A stretch of DNA of 12,221 bases from Dunaliella salina (lineage: Eukaryota; Chlorophyta; Chlorophyceae; Chlamydomonadales; Dunaliellaceae). This document shows, in pieces, positions 1-8,705 of the stretch. The stretch is taken from the NCBI GenBank assembly GCA_002284615.2, contig MU069488.1:214442-226662 (forward strand), given 5' to 3'. How positions within the stretch are numbered: the first letter of the stretch is position 1; each line of letters begins with the position of its first letter. The position numbers and the translations under genes are program-made. The notes below the pieces were generated by a model, which saw nothing but the letters and a program-made list of their open reading frames with translations, did not search any database and was not told the DNA's origin.

Positions 1-69
<69 letters not shown>

Positions 70-92
70 CGCGTGCGTGCGCGCGTACGCGT
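1..92. repeat. (GT)30 then (GC)n compound microsatellite
   Basis: Strict purine-pyrimidine alternation runs from the window edge to 92: (GT)n over 1-60, then GC-rich alternation including GCGTGCGTGCGCG. The tract is cut by the window edge. Similar (GT)n-to-(GC)n architecture recurs at 3373-3496. Confidence 0.97.
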
Positions 93-1849
93 CCATGTCT
101 GACACCTCACATAACTCACTCATTATCATGCTTCGTTATGATCTTGATAAACACTGCGTCATCATGTCCAATCCTGTTTTGCCCTGTGCAGCATGCCATG
201 GAAACAATTCGCAAGGTATAATTCTTCGCTGCACAGCGGTTTGTGAGTGGTCTGCGAGCAGAGAAGCAGGATGACTTGCATGTCTGTAGACTTGATGCTG
301 AAATACGGTGACTTGTCTAGTAAACAGGGAAAGTTGGAATGCTTGAACGCGCTGCAATTGGGCTCAGCAATGGTTGCTTTCCCTGCATATTTAGCGCACA
401 AGCTCAGCTCTTGTTCCTCATCACAATCCATTGCAGTAGCGTACAAAAAGTAAGCATGGGCATGTGCACACAATATGATGTATCATCATTATTGTTTGAC
501 AGTCAACCAACATAGCAGATATTAGATGTACAAAACCAAAGTTACATAAAATTGGAGGCTCTGGCTTGCATGATCTGAACACAGACTGAGCCATGTCAGG
601 GCAAGGCAGCAGACCTAGGGTTGGGACAAGGGGTTTGAGCCTGTGGCAAAAGAGAGTCAAAGGGCCTCTTTGGGTCCTCATGAGCCCTTCTTGGAGCCCC
701 TTTGCCAACTTCTCAACCCTCTCTACACAAACTTAAGCATACCCTGCTGCCATCTTCACTGCTCTGCTGCTGAGTTTTGCACAGTTCAAAGCATGCTCTG
801 TCGTCATCTTTGCTTCTCTGCTCCTGTGCTGTGCACAGTTTGGAAGCCGGAGGTCAGACTGGCAATTACGTGAAGGCAGCAAAAGCTGAGCAGGCAGGCA
901 AATCAAAGATATCTGCTTCCAGCATCACACGAAAAACAGAAGCAGGCAAACCATCCATATAATAAAAAAAGGCGCATTGGGAGATGATTTATACAATTAA
1001 AAAAAAAAAAAACATCCATGCAATGTTGGAGAAGCCGTATTGAGAGATAATGCATAATGCACAAAAGAAGAATTGGAGGAGCACAGCAGCTGCTGCTGCA
1101 TCCATTTCACGCGGGGAACAGCTACATCGGGAGATGATGCATATGAAACAAAAGCAGGTCCATGTGTAATGGCAAAAGCCGCAAGTTGGAAGTTATTGGT
1201 GTGCGCGCCACATGGCACATGCGAGGAGGTGGGAGCTGTACTTGTCCTGGAGACCCGGGACATTCCATTTCCTACGTCATTATGGAGAGCTGAGAATGGC
1301 AAGGATAGCATGACTACGGGCAGGAACAATCACAAGATTCAAATGCCATGTGCTTGTCCTGGAAATTTGGAGGAAGTCCCATCGGAAATTCATCTTCTAC
1401 ATCGAAATGCAGGTGCTTGGAATGCCCCCGACTGTCCCTCTTAATCATAACTCCGGTTTTACAGACCAACAAGATAAGCCAGAGCCCTATCATGTTATTC
1501 CATGCTAATGTATTCAGAGCGTAGGCTTGCTTTGAACACTCTAATTCACTCAAAGTAACCTTGCCGATTCCGAGTCCCGGACACTTAGCTTGGAGGCAGG
1601 AGCTGCGCTGCTTTGGAAATGCAAGGACGCCCCTGTGTACACACTCATCTGACAGCGGCCCTCATTTGCTTTGCGCAGCTGATATAAAGGTGAAGATGAC
1701 CCTGCCCACACACTCATCTGGCAGTGGCCCACACTTCTATTGCACAGCTCCAAACCTTGCACCATGCTCACCTGCATTGTACAACTCCACGATGTCGCGC
1801 TCTATTTCGGCATCAGGGTGAGGTACCCGGTCTCGAGGCGACTGCAAGT

Positions 1850-2206
1850 CCAGGCAGAACACTCACAGGAGTCACAGAGACAGAAGACTAGCCACAAACA
1901 CAGGCTACTGTATCGTAGGGCCTCCAGTGACTGGCAATGAGCTAGGCAGCCACAAACACACTTTTACATCACTTCACACGCTTACAGGAGGGACAGGGAT
2001 AGAAGGACAGTCACAAACAGATTTGCTACTGTGTCTGAGGGCCTCCAGTCGAAATGACTGGGATTGAACTAGGCAGCCACATACACACGTCTTACAGCAC
2101 TTAATGCAACACTCACAGGGGTTCAATATAGACAAAAGGCCAGCCACAAACAATGGCTGCTGTATCAGAGGGCCTCCAGTCAAAATGATGGGCATTAAGC
2201 TCGGCA

Positions 2207-2289
<83 letters not shown>

Positions 2290-2840
2290 TAACAACAATT
2301 CGTGCACTTACAGGAGTGACAGGGATCGAGGGCCAGTCACAAACAGAGGCTTTGGAAGTCGAGGGCCACTCAAATCACTGGCATTGATCTAGGTAGCAAC
2401 TTACACGCTTTTACAACACTTCATATGCCAACACTCATATCACTCACTCATATGCCAACAGGATTCAGAGAGATGAAAGGCCAGCCACAAACAGAGGCAA
2501 CCAGTATCAGGGGGCCACTGCCAGAACAACTGGCGGCGAGCAAGGTTGTCACATGCACACTACTTGCACACACTGAATACATCCAGGGTTTACAGGGATG
2601 GAGGGCCAGTAACACACAGGGGCTACAGAGGCAGAAGGTCACAAAAAGGGGTTGCAGAGACAGATAGCCTTGAGTCAAAATCACAAGCGGCAAGCAAATC
2701 AGCGCACTTCTTAAATACACCCCGTACATACAGAGATTAAAGAGGCAGAGGGTCAGTCACACACATGGGTTACAGAGACAGAAGGTCAACACATACGGTG
2801 ATCATAGGTGGCCTCAAGTCAAATGACTGTCGGCAGGAAA
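1850..2840. repeat. Decayed ~120-130 bp tandem repeat array
   Basis: The unit contains cagccacaaacaca, a run like ctgtatcagagggcctccag, and gcttacaggagtgacag. The anchor cctccagt occurs at 1921, 2042 and 2173 (spacings 121 and 131 bp). After that the array decays, with recognisable pieces such as ggccagtcacaaacagagg to about 2480 and cagagacagaaggtca to about 2790. The (AC)40 and (CAGA)n tracts interrupt it. An isolated piece with the same anchor lies at 10283 in another intron. Confidence 0.75.
2208..2287. repeat. (AC)40 microsatellite
   Basis: A pure AC run of 80 nt. It sits where the neighbouring array copies read cagccacaaacacac or cagccacatacacac, so it appears to have expanded from a short CA-rich seed within the 120-130 bp unit. 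Confidence 0.97.
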
Positions 2841-2866
2841 GGAAGCCGCGTACGCTTACATACAGG

Positions 2867-2874
<8 letters not shown>

Positions 2875-2927
<53 letters not shown>
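2875..2927. repeat. (CAGA)13 tetranucleotide microsatellite
   Basis: A pure tetranucleotide run of 53 nt, preceded by imperfect copies from about 2865 (caggcagacaaa). It lies at the end of the decayed array. Confidence 0.95.
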
Positions 2928-3199
2928 GAACACATGCGTACACGTGTGCATACATTCATGCATCCACAAATACACTAGGCAATTACTTGGCAAGCTTGGG
3001 CACGCACAGTCTTTTTGGTCATGCTTTTGCTCAACACTCTTTGCAGGCGGTTCAACCTCCCACCTCGAGGGCACTTGCGGAAGGGAGCATCGCTATTGCA
3101 ACCACTTTGTCCCCTAAGATTTTCGGCTGTGGCATGCGCAACAAATGTGGTGCATATTAACTGACAGCAGAGGAGGCAGGCCTCCTTCCGGACACTCAC

Positions 3200-3247
3200 G
3201 CTGATGAGGCCGATGAAAAACTTCTTCAAGCTGCCACTCGTGTCATC
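3200..3247 (-). CDS. Annexin exon F (calcium cap residue and helix E; last exon seen)
   Basis: The 16 codons read DDTSGSLKKFFIGLIS (segment residues 92-107). The family form is S-[ED]-T-S-G-x-[FL]-x-x-[LF]-[LIF]-x-x-L-[LI]. The second Asp (D93) is the acidic cap that pairs with the GMGT loop of exon C. The acceptor is gtgcag|GAT and the donor is AGC|gtgagt, both phase 0. The protein must continue, because annexins carry four repeats and this ends the second of the two repeats seen. No convincing next exon was found between 1 and 3199, so the following intron is probably longer than 3.2 kb. Confidence 0.9.
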
Positions 3248-3371
3248 CTGCACCATAATGTCCATGTGTGCATGCATGCACTTGTATCATCATGCAACAA
3301 TTTGTTCATCAATATATGAGCTCGTGGCAAACATTTTGAGCATGCATGCAAGCATACATGCATGTGCATGC

Positions 3372-3450
<79 letters not shown>

Positions 3451-3912
3451 TGTGTGCGCGCGCGTGCGTGCGCGTGCGCACGCGCGCATGCACGCAACTT
3501 GCATGTCTGAGTAGGAGGTGATATCAGCCTACGTGAGCTAAAAGTTTGTGCTGCTCCACGTGCCAGCTTAGAGACTGACGCTTATCCTCAAACAAGCAAG
3601 CACAGCATTGCATTTGAGGCAGCCACACATGAAAGAGCAATAATATGCTGCTTATGCTAGGAGATTTGTGTGGGAGCACAGGGCACACAAAGCAGGAGCA
3701 AAAATGAAGTGTGCACAAAACGCGCAAAACAGAAGCAAGAAATGAAAACATGACAAAGGACATAAAGCAGAGGCCAAAGAATTCAACGTACACAGAGCCC
3801 CCAAAACAGGGTCATAAAAATCCACTGTGCACAGTGCTTTAAAAATATGTAATTGAACACAAAAAAGCAGAAGCATACAATCCAAATGTCCACAAAGCAG
3901 GATCATCATTAC
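3248..3912 (-). other. Intron between exons E and F (665 bp)
   Basis: Donor gtaatg at 3912 and acceptor gtgcag ending at 3248. About a fifth of it is the alternating tract at 3373-3496. The stretch 3660-3905 holds loose copies of a short unit like cacaaagcaggagca, also seen as cacaaagcaggatca next to the donor. No other coding evidence was found. Confidence 0.85.
3373..3496. repeat. (TG)n/(CG)n compound tract, 124 nt of strict alternation
   Basis: (TG)n runs 3373-3456 with one TA step at 3443-3444, followed by CG-rich alternation to 3496. Every base in this interval alternates pyrimidine and purine. It is a candidate Z-DNA-forming sequence. It is flanked on the left by a gcatgcatg-rich stretch (3340-3370). 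Confidence 0.95.
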
Positions 3913-3960
3913 CTGGATGTCATACTCAAGCTTCTTGTTGTACTTCTTGAGGTACGTAGC
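3913..3960 (-). CDS. Annexin exon E (helix C to D, Y-x-x-x-Y-x-K-x-L-E-x-D-I motif)
   Basis: The 16 codons read ATYLKKYNKKLEYDIQ (segment residues 76-91). This is a clear match to the annexin stretch A-Y-K-x-x-Y-G-K-x-L-E-x-D-I-K, with Asn in place of the usual Gly. The acceptor is ctgcag|GCT and the donor is CAG|gtaatg, both phase 0. All four Lys codons are AAG. The upstream intron is 1201 bp and the downstream intron is 665 bp, the shortest complete intron in the window. Confidence 0.92.
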
Positions 3961-5161
3961 CTGCAGCAAGAAAAGCATATGGGAGAAACAAAGTGCTCTG
4001 ACTGAGCACCAAGTATTACTTTCAGATTGGAGTAATCTGGTTACAGGAACCTTTTCCTGCTTCAGCTATGATGATCCCCAGGTAGATACAGCTAGGTAAC
4101 TCTTTCCTTTTCTTTCCTTTCCTGAAGCGTGGAGGTCTGGCTGCAGATGGATTTGCGCCCGGGATTTCACCAAATCCCTGTGGCCCTCACAGATCAACCC
4201 TGTCTGAATTCTTGTCAACATGGCAGGCATGCGAATAATGCCAAACCCTTGTCAAAGAATTCAATATTCAGCTATACTGCTGGACCCACATTAGAGTGAT
4301 CCCTTTCTTGAAGGAGCGTGAAGGAGCCCCACACACTCTATTTCATGCTCGCACGTGTTGCTGGGGCCAAAAAATTCTCCATTTCTCTTCACACAAGAGG
4401 ATTTTTGAGTACGCCCACAGGCTTCACTTATAAATCAAGAGATAATGCCAAATTATGGTGCTCCGTCCATCCGACATCCTGCAAGATTAGGCAGGAACAT
4501 CCTTGCTAATGCAAACTCTTGCTCCCAGGCAGGAACATCCTCGCTCATGCTTCTCTCTCCGGTTTGAGCATCCTCGCTAAACCCCCGTGCAAGCTGAGAC
4601 CATTCTCTGATTTAGCGACCCTGTCACACCCTCCCCTCGTGCAAGCTGGTTTCCTGGTGCAAGCTGATCCCTAGTGACGCTACATCACACTTCCTTGTCG
4701 ACCTAACTCAGGAGAGCAACAAAGGCGCCTGGCACCCTTAAGCTCCCTTGTGACGCTACATCACACCTCCTTGTCAACCTAACTCAAGAGAGCAACAAGG
4801 GCGTCTGGCACCCTTAAGCTCCCTTGTGACGCTACACCACACCTCCTTGTCAACCTAATTAAGGAGAGCAACAAGGGCGCCTGGCACCCTTACGCTCCCT
4901 TTATTGGTGAACAGCTTGGACTGACAGTGTCCTTAGGCTCCTTGGTCCTTAAGCTGGACTGTGGGGCCTTAAGCGCCTTGGTCCCTAAGCTCAACAGTGG
5001 CCTTCAGCTCCTTGGTCCTAAGATCATTGGTGGACGGCTTGGATTCACAGTGGCCTTGAGGATGGACTAATAGTGGAGAAGGGTGGACTACCAAAGGGGA
5101 AGGATGGAGTAACAGTGGAGAAGGGTGGACAAAAAGTGCACAAGTGGGCACGAAGACATAC
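3961..5161 (-). other. Intron between exons D and E (1201 bp)
   Basis: Donor gtatgt at 5161 and acceptor ctgcag ending at 3961. It contains the 76-bp array, plus a pair of gcaggaacatcct copies near 4491 and 4530. At 4920-5058 there are three loose copies of cttggtcc(t)taagct. At 5061-5130 two 28-bp copies (gatgga-taa-agtggagaagg) lie 42 bp apart. Between 3961 and 4490 I see nothing beyond ordinary non-coding sequence. Confidence 0.85.
4671..4902. repeat. 76-bp tandem repeat, three copies
   Basis: The anchor gtgacgctac occurs at 4674, 4750 and 4826, an exact 76-bp period. Each copy continues with a ccttgtcaacctaa-like stretch, then gagagcaaca, and ends with ctggcaccctta. Few substitutions separate the copies, so the duplication is fairly recent or homogenised. 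Confidence 0.93.
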
Positions 5162-5203
5162 CTTGATGGCCTCCATCTCAGGTGGCTTCAAGTGCGTGAG
5201 GAC
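5162..5203 (-). CDS. Annexin exon D (helix B end and helix C start)
   Basis: The 14 codons read VLTHLKPPEMEAIK (segment residues 62-75). Taken alone it is not diagnostic. It fits exactly between exon C (AMIQ) and exon E (ATYLKKY): annexin A5 has I-L-T-S-R-S followed by seven residues to the end of Q-E-I, and this gene has V-L-T-H-L-K followed by seven residues to the end of E-A-I. The highly conserved helix B Arg is therefore Leu here. The acceptor is ttgcag|GTC and the donor is AAG|gtatgt, both phase 0. The upstream intron is 1559 bp. The call depends on frame, splice sites and length fit rather than on motif identity. Confidence 0.83.
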
Positions 5204-5391
5204 CTGCAAGGAAATTGTGCGCCATCAGACACACACACCCTCTGTGTTCACCCAGTGTATGCTTGCCTTGCCTCAGTCCATGCATTCGAACCACCTGTCA
5301 GTTTCTCTACTGCCTGGCATTTGCAATGTACCTCACGCCCAGCCCCCAAACTTTTTTGTCCAAGAGAGCAACTGAGCTTGGCCAGGATGGA

Positions 5392-5544
5392 ACAAAGGAC
5401 AGACAAGCATACAAAGGTGCAGCACATGCATGCAGAAAGCCCACAAAGGACAGACGAGCATACAAAGGTGCAGCACATGCATGCAGAAAGCCCACAAAGG
5501 ACAGAAGAGCATACAAAGGTGCAGCACATGCATGCAGAAAGCCC
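5392..5544. repeat. 51-bp minisatellite, three copies
   Basis: acaaaggac starts at 5392, 5443 and 5494, an exact period of 51. The unit includes acaaaggtgcagcacatgca and ends in gcagaaagccca. The copies differ at one or two bases. Because 51 is a multiple of three, the array keeps every frame open and creates long spurious reading frames on both strands. Confidence 0.96.
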
Positions 5545-5799
5545 AAAGTGCACAGGGTTTGCCAAATCCCTCTTTTTATACATGTGTGTCCGTATTATAT
5601 GGCAAACGTTTGGGATTTTTAGCATTAAGCATACATATAGTCATGAGGTATTGGCGTATGGAACCGGCCAACCAACACTATTAGTGCACCCAAAGCGCTT
5701 GAACATAGGAAGGAAGCTCAAGGCTTCCATAAGCCTTAAGCTATATGCAGACACAGGCTGCCTTGGCAGTTCCATGTGCCATGTATCAAAAGCCACTAG

Positions 5800-6560
5800 G
5801 AGCCCTTGTTCCTACCCAGCCAAAGAGACTGCCATGTACCATGTGCCAGAGGCCGCCATGGGCCCATGGTTCTGTCACAAAAATTAGAGGCAGCCAAGTT
5901 CCATGTGCCAGAGGCTGCCCTGAGCCCATGGTGCTAATACAACAAATGAAGCTGTCATATACAATGTGCCAGAAGCTGTCATGAACCTTTGGTCCTACCC
6001 AAAACATGAGGCTGCCATGCGCCAAGTGCCATGGATCTACCGAAGAGTAAAGGCTGCCATGTGCTGTATGCCAGAGGGTGCCATGAGCCCATGGTCCTGC
6101 CAAAAAGTAGAGGCTACCACGCACAGTGTGTCAGAAGCTGTCATGAGCCTGTTCTTCTACCCAAAGCATGAGGCTGCCATGGATCAATCGAAAAGTAGAG
6201 GCTGCCATGAGCCATGAGCAGAAGCTGCATAGGTGTAAGCCCAGGCCATGTGCCTGGAGCTCCAGGGAATTGCGCCGCCAGCATGGTTGGCAATCAAAAA
6301 AGCTATCCACGCTTACAAATTGACATTAAGTATTTTGATGCTCAAAGAACTAAGGCCATGAGCTACGTGTCTACCAAAAACAGAAGGTGCCATGTGCCGG
6401 AGGCTGCCATGAGCCCATGGTCCTACCAGAAAGTACAGCTGCCATGCGCCATATGGCGGAAGCTGTCATAAGCCTGTGGTCCTACCCAAAACATGAGGCT
6501 GCCATGTTCCACGGATGTACCAAGAAGCAGAGGCTGCCATGTAAAATGTGCCAGAGGCGG
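5800..6560. repeat. Degenerate ~60-bp tandem array (gaggctgccatg motif)
   Basis: Repeated blocks combine gaggctgccatg, a gtgccagaggctg-like block and gagcccatggtcctaccc. Anchors of the type gtgcc lie at 5843, 5904, 5966 and 6026, spacing about 60. The array is interrupted near 6230-6370 and resumes at 6385-6560. I could not trace the unit to any exon in the window. Confidence 0.85.
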
Positions 6561-6762
6561 CAAGCCAGCCATTTTCATATCGTAAGCATTAGAGGCTGCT
6601 ACACATCATGGAGGCTCAAAGAGACTGGAAGGAACAACACCAAATGCACAGCAGAACAAATCATTTGCACAGTGCAATCAATGACTGCTGCTTCATGAGA
6701 ATTTGTTACCTAAGAAGATCCATGTGAAGGGATGAGTGGAATTGAGAGCTCAGGATACTGAC

Positions 6763-6804
6763 CTGGATCATAGCTCTCTCATCAGTGCCCATGCCAGCCA
6801 TAGC
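6763..6804 (-). CDS. Annexin exon C (type II calcium-binding loop)
   Basis: The 14 codons read AMAGMGTDERAMIQ (segment residues 48-61). This is the AB loop of an annexin repeat; the usual form is A-[ML]-K-G-[LAM]-G-T-[DN]-E. The G-M-G-T motif (51-54) supplies backbone calcium ligands in known annexins, and the acidic cap residue is D93, reached after exactly 38 intervening residues once exons D, E and F are joined. The common Lys before the first Gly is Ala here. The acceptor is cacag|GCT and the donor is CAG|gtcagt, both phase 0. The first half of this exon with its acceptor is repeated several times in the intron just upstream (6805-7098). Confidence 0.9.
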
Positions 6805-7098
6805 CTGTGCACAGACATTGCAACAATTTGATCAGTGCCCATGCCTGCCATAGGTTGTGCACGCACCCTGTATTTCCTAAGTGCCCGTGCCAGCCATAGC
6901 CTGTGCATAGACATTCTAGCAATGTGATCAGTGCCCGCGTCAGCAATAGCCTGTATGCACCAGTTTGGTTAGTACCCATGCCAGGCATGCGATGTGGATA
7001 TACACATTGTAAATACACCAAAATTGCCCATGCCAGCCATAGCCTGTGCACACACACATAGCAAATACCCCACCACCAATGTACAGCCAGCCATAGCA
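6780..7098 (-). repeat. Tandem array of exon C acceptor plus first codons
   Basis: On the plus strand the block atcagtgcccatgccagcca with tagcctgtgcac recurs. Copies lie at about 6780-6804 (the exon itself), 6830-6854, 6880-6900, 6926-6950, 6969-6992, 7023-7043 and, weakly, 7082-7098, at 43-56 bp spacing. On the minus strand each copy carries the exon C acceptor and up to eight codons. Copies at 6900, 6950 and 7043 keep CAG|GCTAT; the one at 7043 is identical through six codons (AMAGMG). GTD is still encoded at about 6830 and 6926. The 3' half of exon C and its donor are not repeated. Confidence 0.9.
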
Positions 7099-7156
7099 TT
7101 TGCACAAATGTTGCAAATAGCAACGCAAGCGATATGACTCGATGCACGCAGAAAAC

Positions 7157-7490
7157 GCACATGGTGTGGGGATGAGAGCCTATGCCAGCCCACGCCACTG
7201 CATGTGCAATAGCTGTTGAGGAGGTAACATCCATTGATGTGTCGCAAGAGAGGGGGACAATTAAGGTACTCACTCAATAGCCTATGGGAAGATCAGATAG
7301 ATCTTGTCACTTGTCACTTAGACAGATAAAAGCCAGTCCTTGCCACTGCATGCGCAACACTTGTTAAGGAGGATATATCAAATGGTGGGTGATGTGTTAC
7401 AAGGGGGCAAATAAGGCTCAATCGATAGGGAAATCAGATGGATCACACTTGTCACTCAAAGCCAGCCCTTGCCACTGCATGCGCAACCCT
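7157..7490. repeat. Imperfect 129-148 bp tandem repeat, about 2.5 copies
   Basis: Copies of a gccagcccttgccactgc-like block followed by atgcgcaa begin at 7184, 7332 and 7461. A second shared block, tcaatagccta or tcaatcgatag followed by gatcagatagatc-like sequence and cttgtcact, lies near 7273 and 7419. Confidence 0.8.
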
Positions 7491-7709
7491 GTACCATGTA
7501 CGTCCCTATTCATTATCACCTGCATGAACAATTATAACCTGAAATAACGACAGGTCGTAAAAGCAAGAGCATATTACTGTATGTTGAGAGCACGGATGTC
7601 AGCCATAGGCGGTGCTCACACTCCAAAAAGGGCATGAAACGTGAAGAGCCGCACAATCACAGACTTGATTCGTGCGCTCTTCCATGTATGCAAATGTACA
7701 GACATAGCA

Positions 7710-7768
7710 GTCAGCCTCTTCAAAAAGCCAGGTTCACTCGATGATCCATGCGTTTTGAAGAGGCTGAC
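7710..7768. repeat. Inverted repeat with perfect 16-bp arms
   Basis: gtcagcctcttcaaaa at 7710-7725 is the exact reverse complement of 7753-7768; the loop is 27 nt. A looser outer pairing (caaatgt near 7690, acatttg near 7776) may extend the stem. Confidence 0.92.
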
Positions 7769-7830
7769 AAGTTGCACATTTGTAGAGCAACGCAGTAAGT
7801 ACAGATGCCAGCCAGAGCACAAGTGGTCAA

Positions 7831-8026
7831 ACCAAGCAGGAATCTGATGGCAAATACTAGAAAGATCTCTGATCAAGATTCCTAATTTGCAGTGCACGCA
7901 GCACATGAATTCTGTACCCTAAACCTAAAGGGTAACCTGAACCCTAAAACCAGGTATTTGCTATAATACATGTAAGCACACCAAGCAGAAACCTGGTGGC
8001 GGACATTAGAAAGATCTCTGATCAAG
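7831..8026. repeat. Pair of ~47-bp direct repeats 149 bp apart
   Basis: accaagcaggaatctgatgg and the following bases to gatctctgatcaag (7831-7877) recur as accaagcagaaacctggtgg and following bases at 7980-8026. The last 20 bases (agaaagatctctgatcaag) are nearly identical. Confidence 0.9.
7915..7951. repeat. Short telomere-like CCCTAAA stretch
   Basis: CCCTAAA occurs at 7917-7923 and 7942-7948, with related cctaaaggg and aaccct between them. CCCTAAA is the plant-type telomere unit, also reported in some algae and dinoflagellates. Only two exact units are present, so this may be coincidence. Confidence 0.35.
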
Positions 8027-8402
8027 GTGCTAGACCGCTTGCCTATCAAGAACAATCAAAACTTAAATCAAGACACCAACCAACAACAATCAGAAGGGTC
8101 TGAATGCTGGCCGAAACAGGGAATGAAATGCGAGAAATTCAGACGGGTGCTGTCGTAATGCATGAAGGAAAGGTGGTGACATACTGGGCATTGAGCGCAC
8201 AAGCTCTCTTACTTTCCAACATAAGGAGCATTGATAGGAGATCAGAGAACAAAGAGCGTTAAAAAAGGACTCATGCTTGAAGGACATAAATATGCATATG
8301 CACAAGCCCGCACAGTGACTTATGTACAGAATTGCAGCAACTCAACATTGCAGCAAATCAGGGTTCCACTATTTACCGAATACGCATGTGCAAGAGCCGG
8401 AT

Positions 8403-8483
8403 CTCTTGCTCAGTGACGCATGTACAGAACAAGAGTCACTGAGCAAGAGAGCTGGCTCTTGCTCAGTAACGCGTGTACAGAAT
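8403..8483. repeat. Direct repeat pair enclosing a perfect 12-bp-arm palindrome
   Basis: A 28-bp block starting ctcttgctcagtgacgc and ending gtacagaac (8403-8430) recurs at 8456-8483 with three changes. Between them actgagcaagag (8438-8449) is the exact reverse complement of 8456-8467, with a 6-nt spacer, so the second copy can fold back on an inverted copy of its own start. Confidence 0.92.
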
Positions 8484-8645
8484 TTCAATAGCTCAACACT
8501 GCTGGCCCACCATGCGTGCAACATGCAGGATTGTGTTCCGCCATGTACATCTCCACACACAAACAAATGCGCTCCCACGTTCGTGTGTACATTGTGAACA
8601 AAACCCAGGAACTGGCATGGCAGGAAAGTGAGAGCAGGAGCTTAC

Positions 8646-8705
8646 CTTGTGGAGAACTCGACTTGCGTACTCCTCCGGTGTCATAAGGGTGGCCACCAGC
8701 GCCTC
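8646..8705 (-). CDS. Annexin exon B (helix E and inter-repeat linker)
   Basis: The 20 codons read EALVATLMTPEEYASRVLHK (segment residues 28-47). This matches annexin helix E and the start of the next repeat, where the family has L-[IVL]-x-A-L-[ML]-x-P-x-x-[EY]-Y-x-A-x-x-L. The acceptor is tgcag|GAG and the donor is AAG|gtaagc, both phase 0. It joins exon A upstream across a 3142-bp intron and exon C downstream across an 1841-bp intron, with only a one-residue length difference from annexin A5. The intron directly upstream holds five more degenerate copies of this exon (array at 8646-9353). This copy is taken as the real one because it alone keeps the LHK end followed by a consensus GT donor. 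Confidence 0.87.

Larger units (their letters stand above)
1..3199 (-). other. Intron downstream of exon F (5' part, open at window edge)
   Basis: Transcribed right to left, this intron starts at 3199 with gtgagt and runs past position 1. It holds simple repeats and tandem arrays, listed separately. Between about 93 and 1850 I see only short repeats: two 54-bp copies sharing gcacagtt at 779 and 833, a poly(A) run at 1001-1013, repeats of gagatgatgcat near 980-1145, and a 69-bp duplication with acactcatctg at 1641 and 1710. Reading frames of 60 to 120 codons occur here on both strands, but none resembles a known protein or the missing annexin sequence. Confidence 0.7.
5204..6762 (-). other. 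Intron between exons C and D (1559 bp)
   Basis: Donor gtcagt at 6762 and acceptor ttgcag ending at 5204. It contains the 51-bp and ~60-bp arrays listed separately. The remaining stretches (5204-5391, 5545-5800, 6240-6370, 6560-6762) show no gene-like signal. Confidence 0.85.
6805..8645 (-). other. Intron between exons B and C (1841 bp)
   Basis: Donor gtaagc at 8645 and acceptor cacag ending at 6805. Its 3' end (in the transcript) is the exon C decoy array. The rest holds a 129-148 bp repeat, two hairpin-forming inverted repeats, a 47-bp direct repeat and a telomere-like stretch. No other exon is needed to bridge B and C. Confidence 0.85.

Noticed and set aside
1320..1420. Possible minus-strand exon reading FDVEDEFPMGLPPNFQDK
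   Set aside because: No suitable acceptor with AG|G, no annexin match, and it does not continue exon F.
1640..1680. Possible next annexin exon on the minus strand (LRKANEGR after an AG)
   Set aside because: The segment is one copy of a 69-bp duplication whose other copy (1710) does not keep the text, and what follows does not match the annexin linker or third repeat.
2040..2075. tRNA-type B box on the minus strand (gttcaatccc), suggesting a SINE
   Set aside because: It is seen in only one array copy, no A box lies at the right distance, and no poly(A) or simple tail follows.
2104..2307. Reading frames encoding poly(Thr-His) or poly(Cys-Val)
   Set aside because: They are translations of the AC/GT microsatellite; the same applies at 1-274 and 3204-3521.
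5392..5544. Possible CRISPR-like repeats
   Set aside because: The 51-bp copies abut directly with no unique spacers, and the window is eukaryotic.
5144..5887. 247-codon plus-strand reading frame
   Set aside because: It overlaps exon D in antisense and is kept open by the 51-bp repeat, whose period is a multiple of three. It shows no domain.
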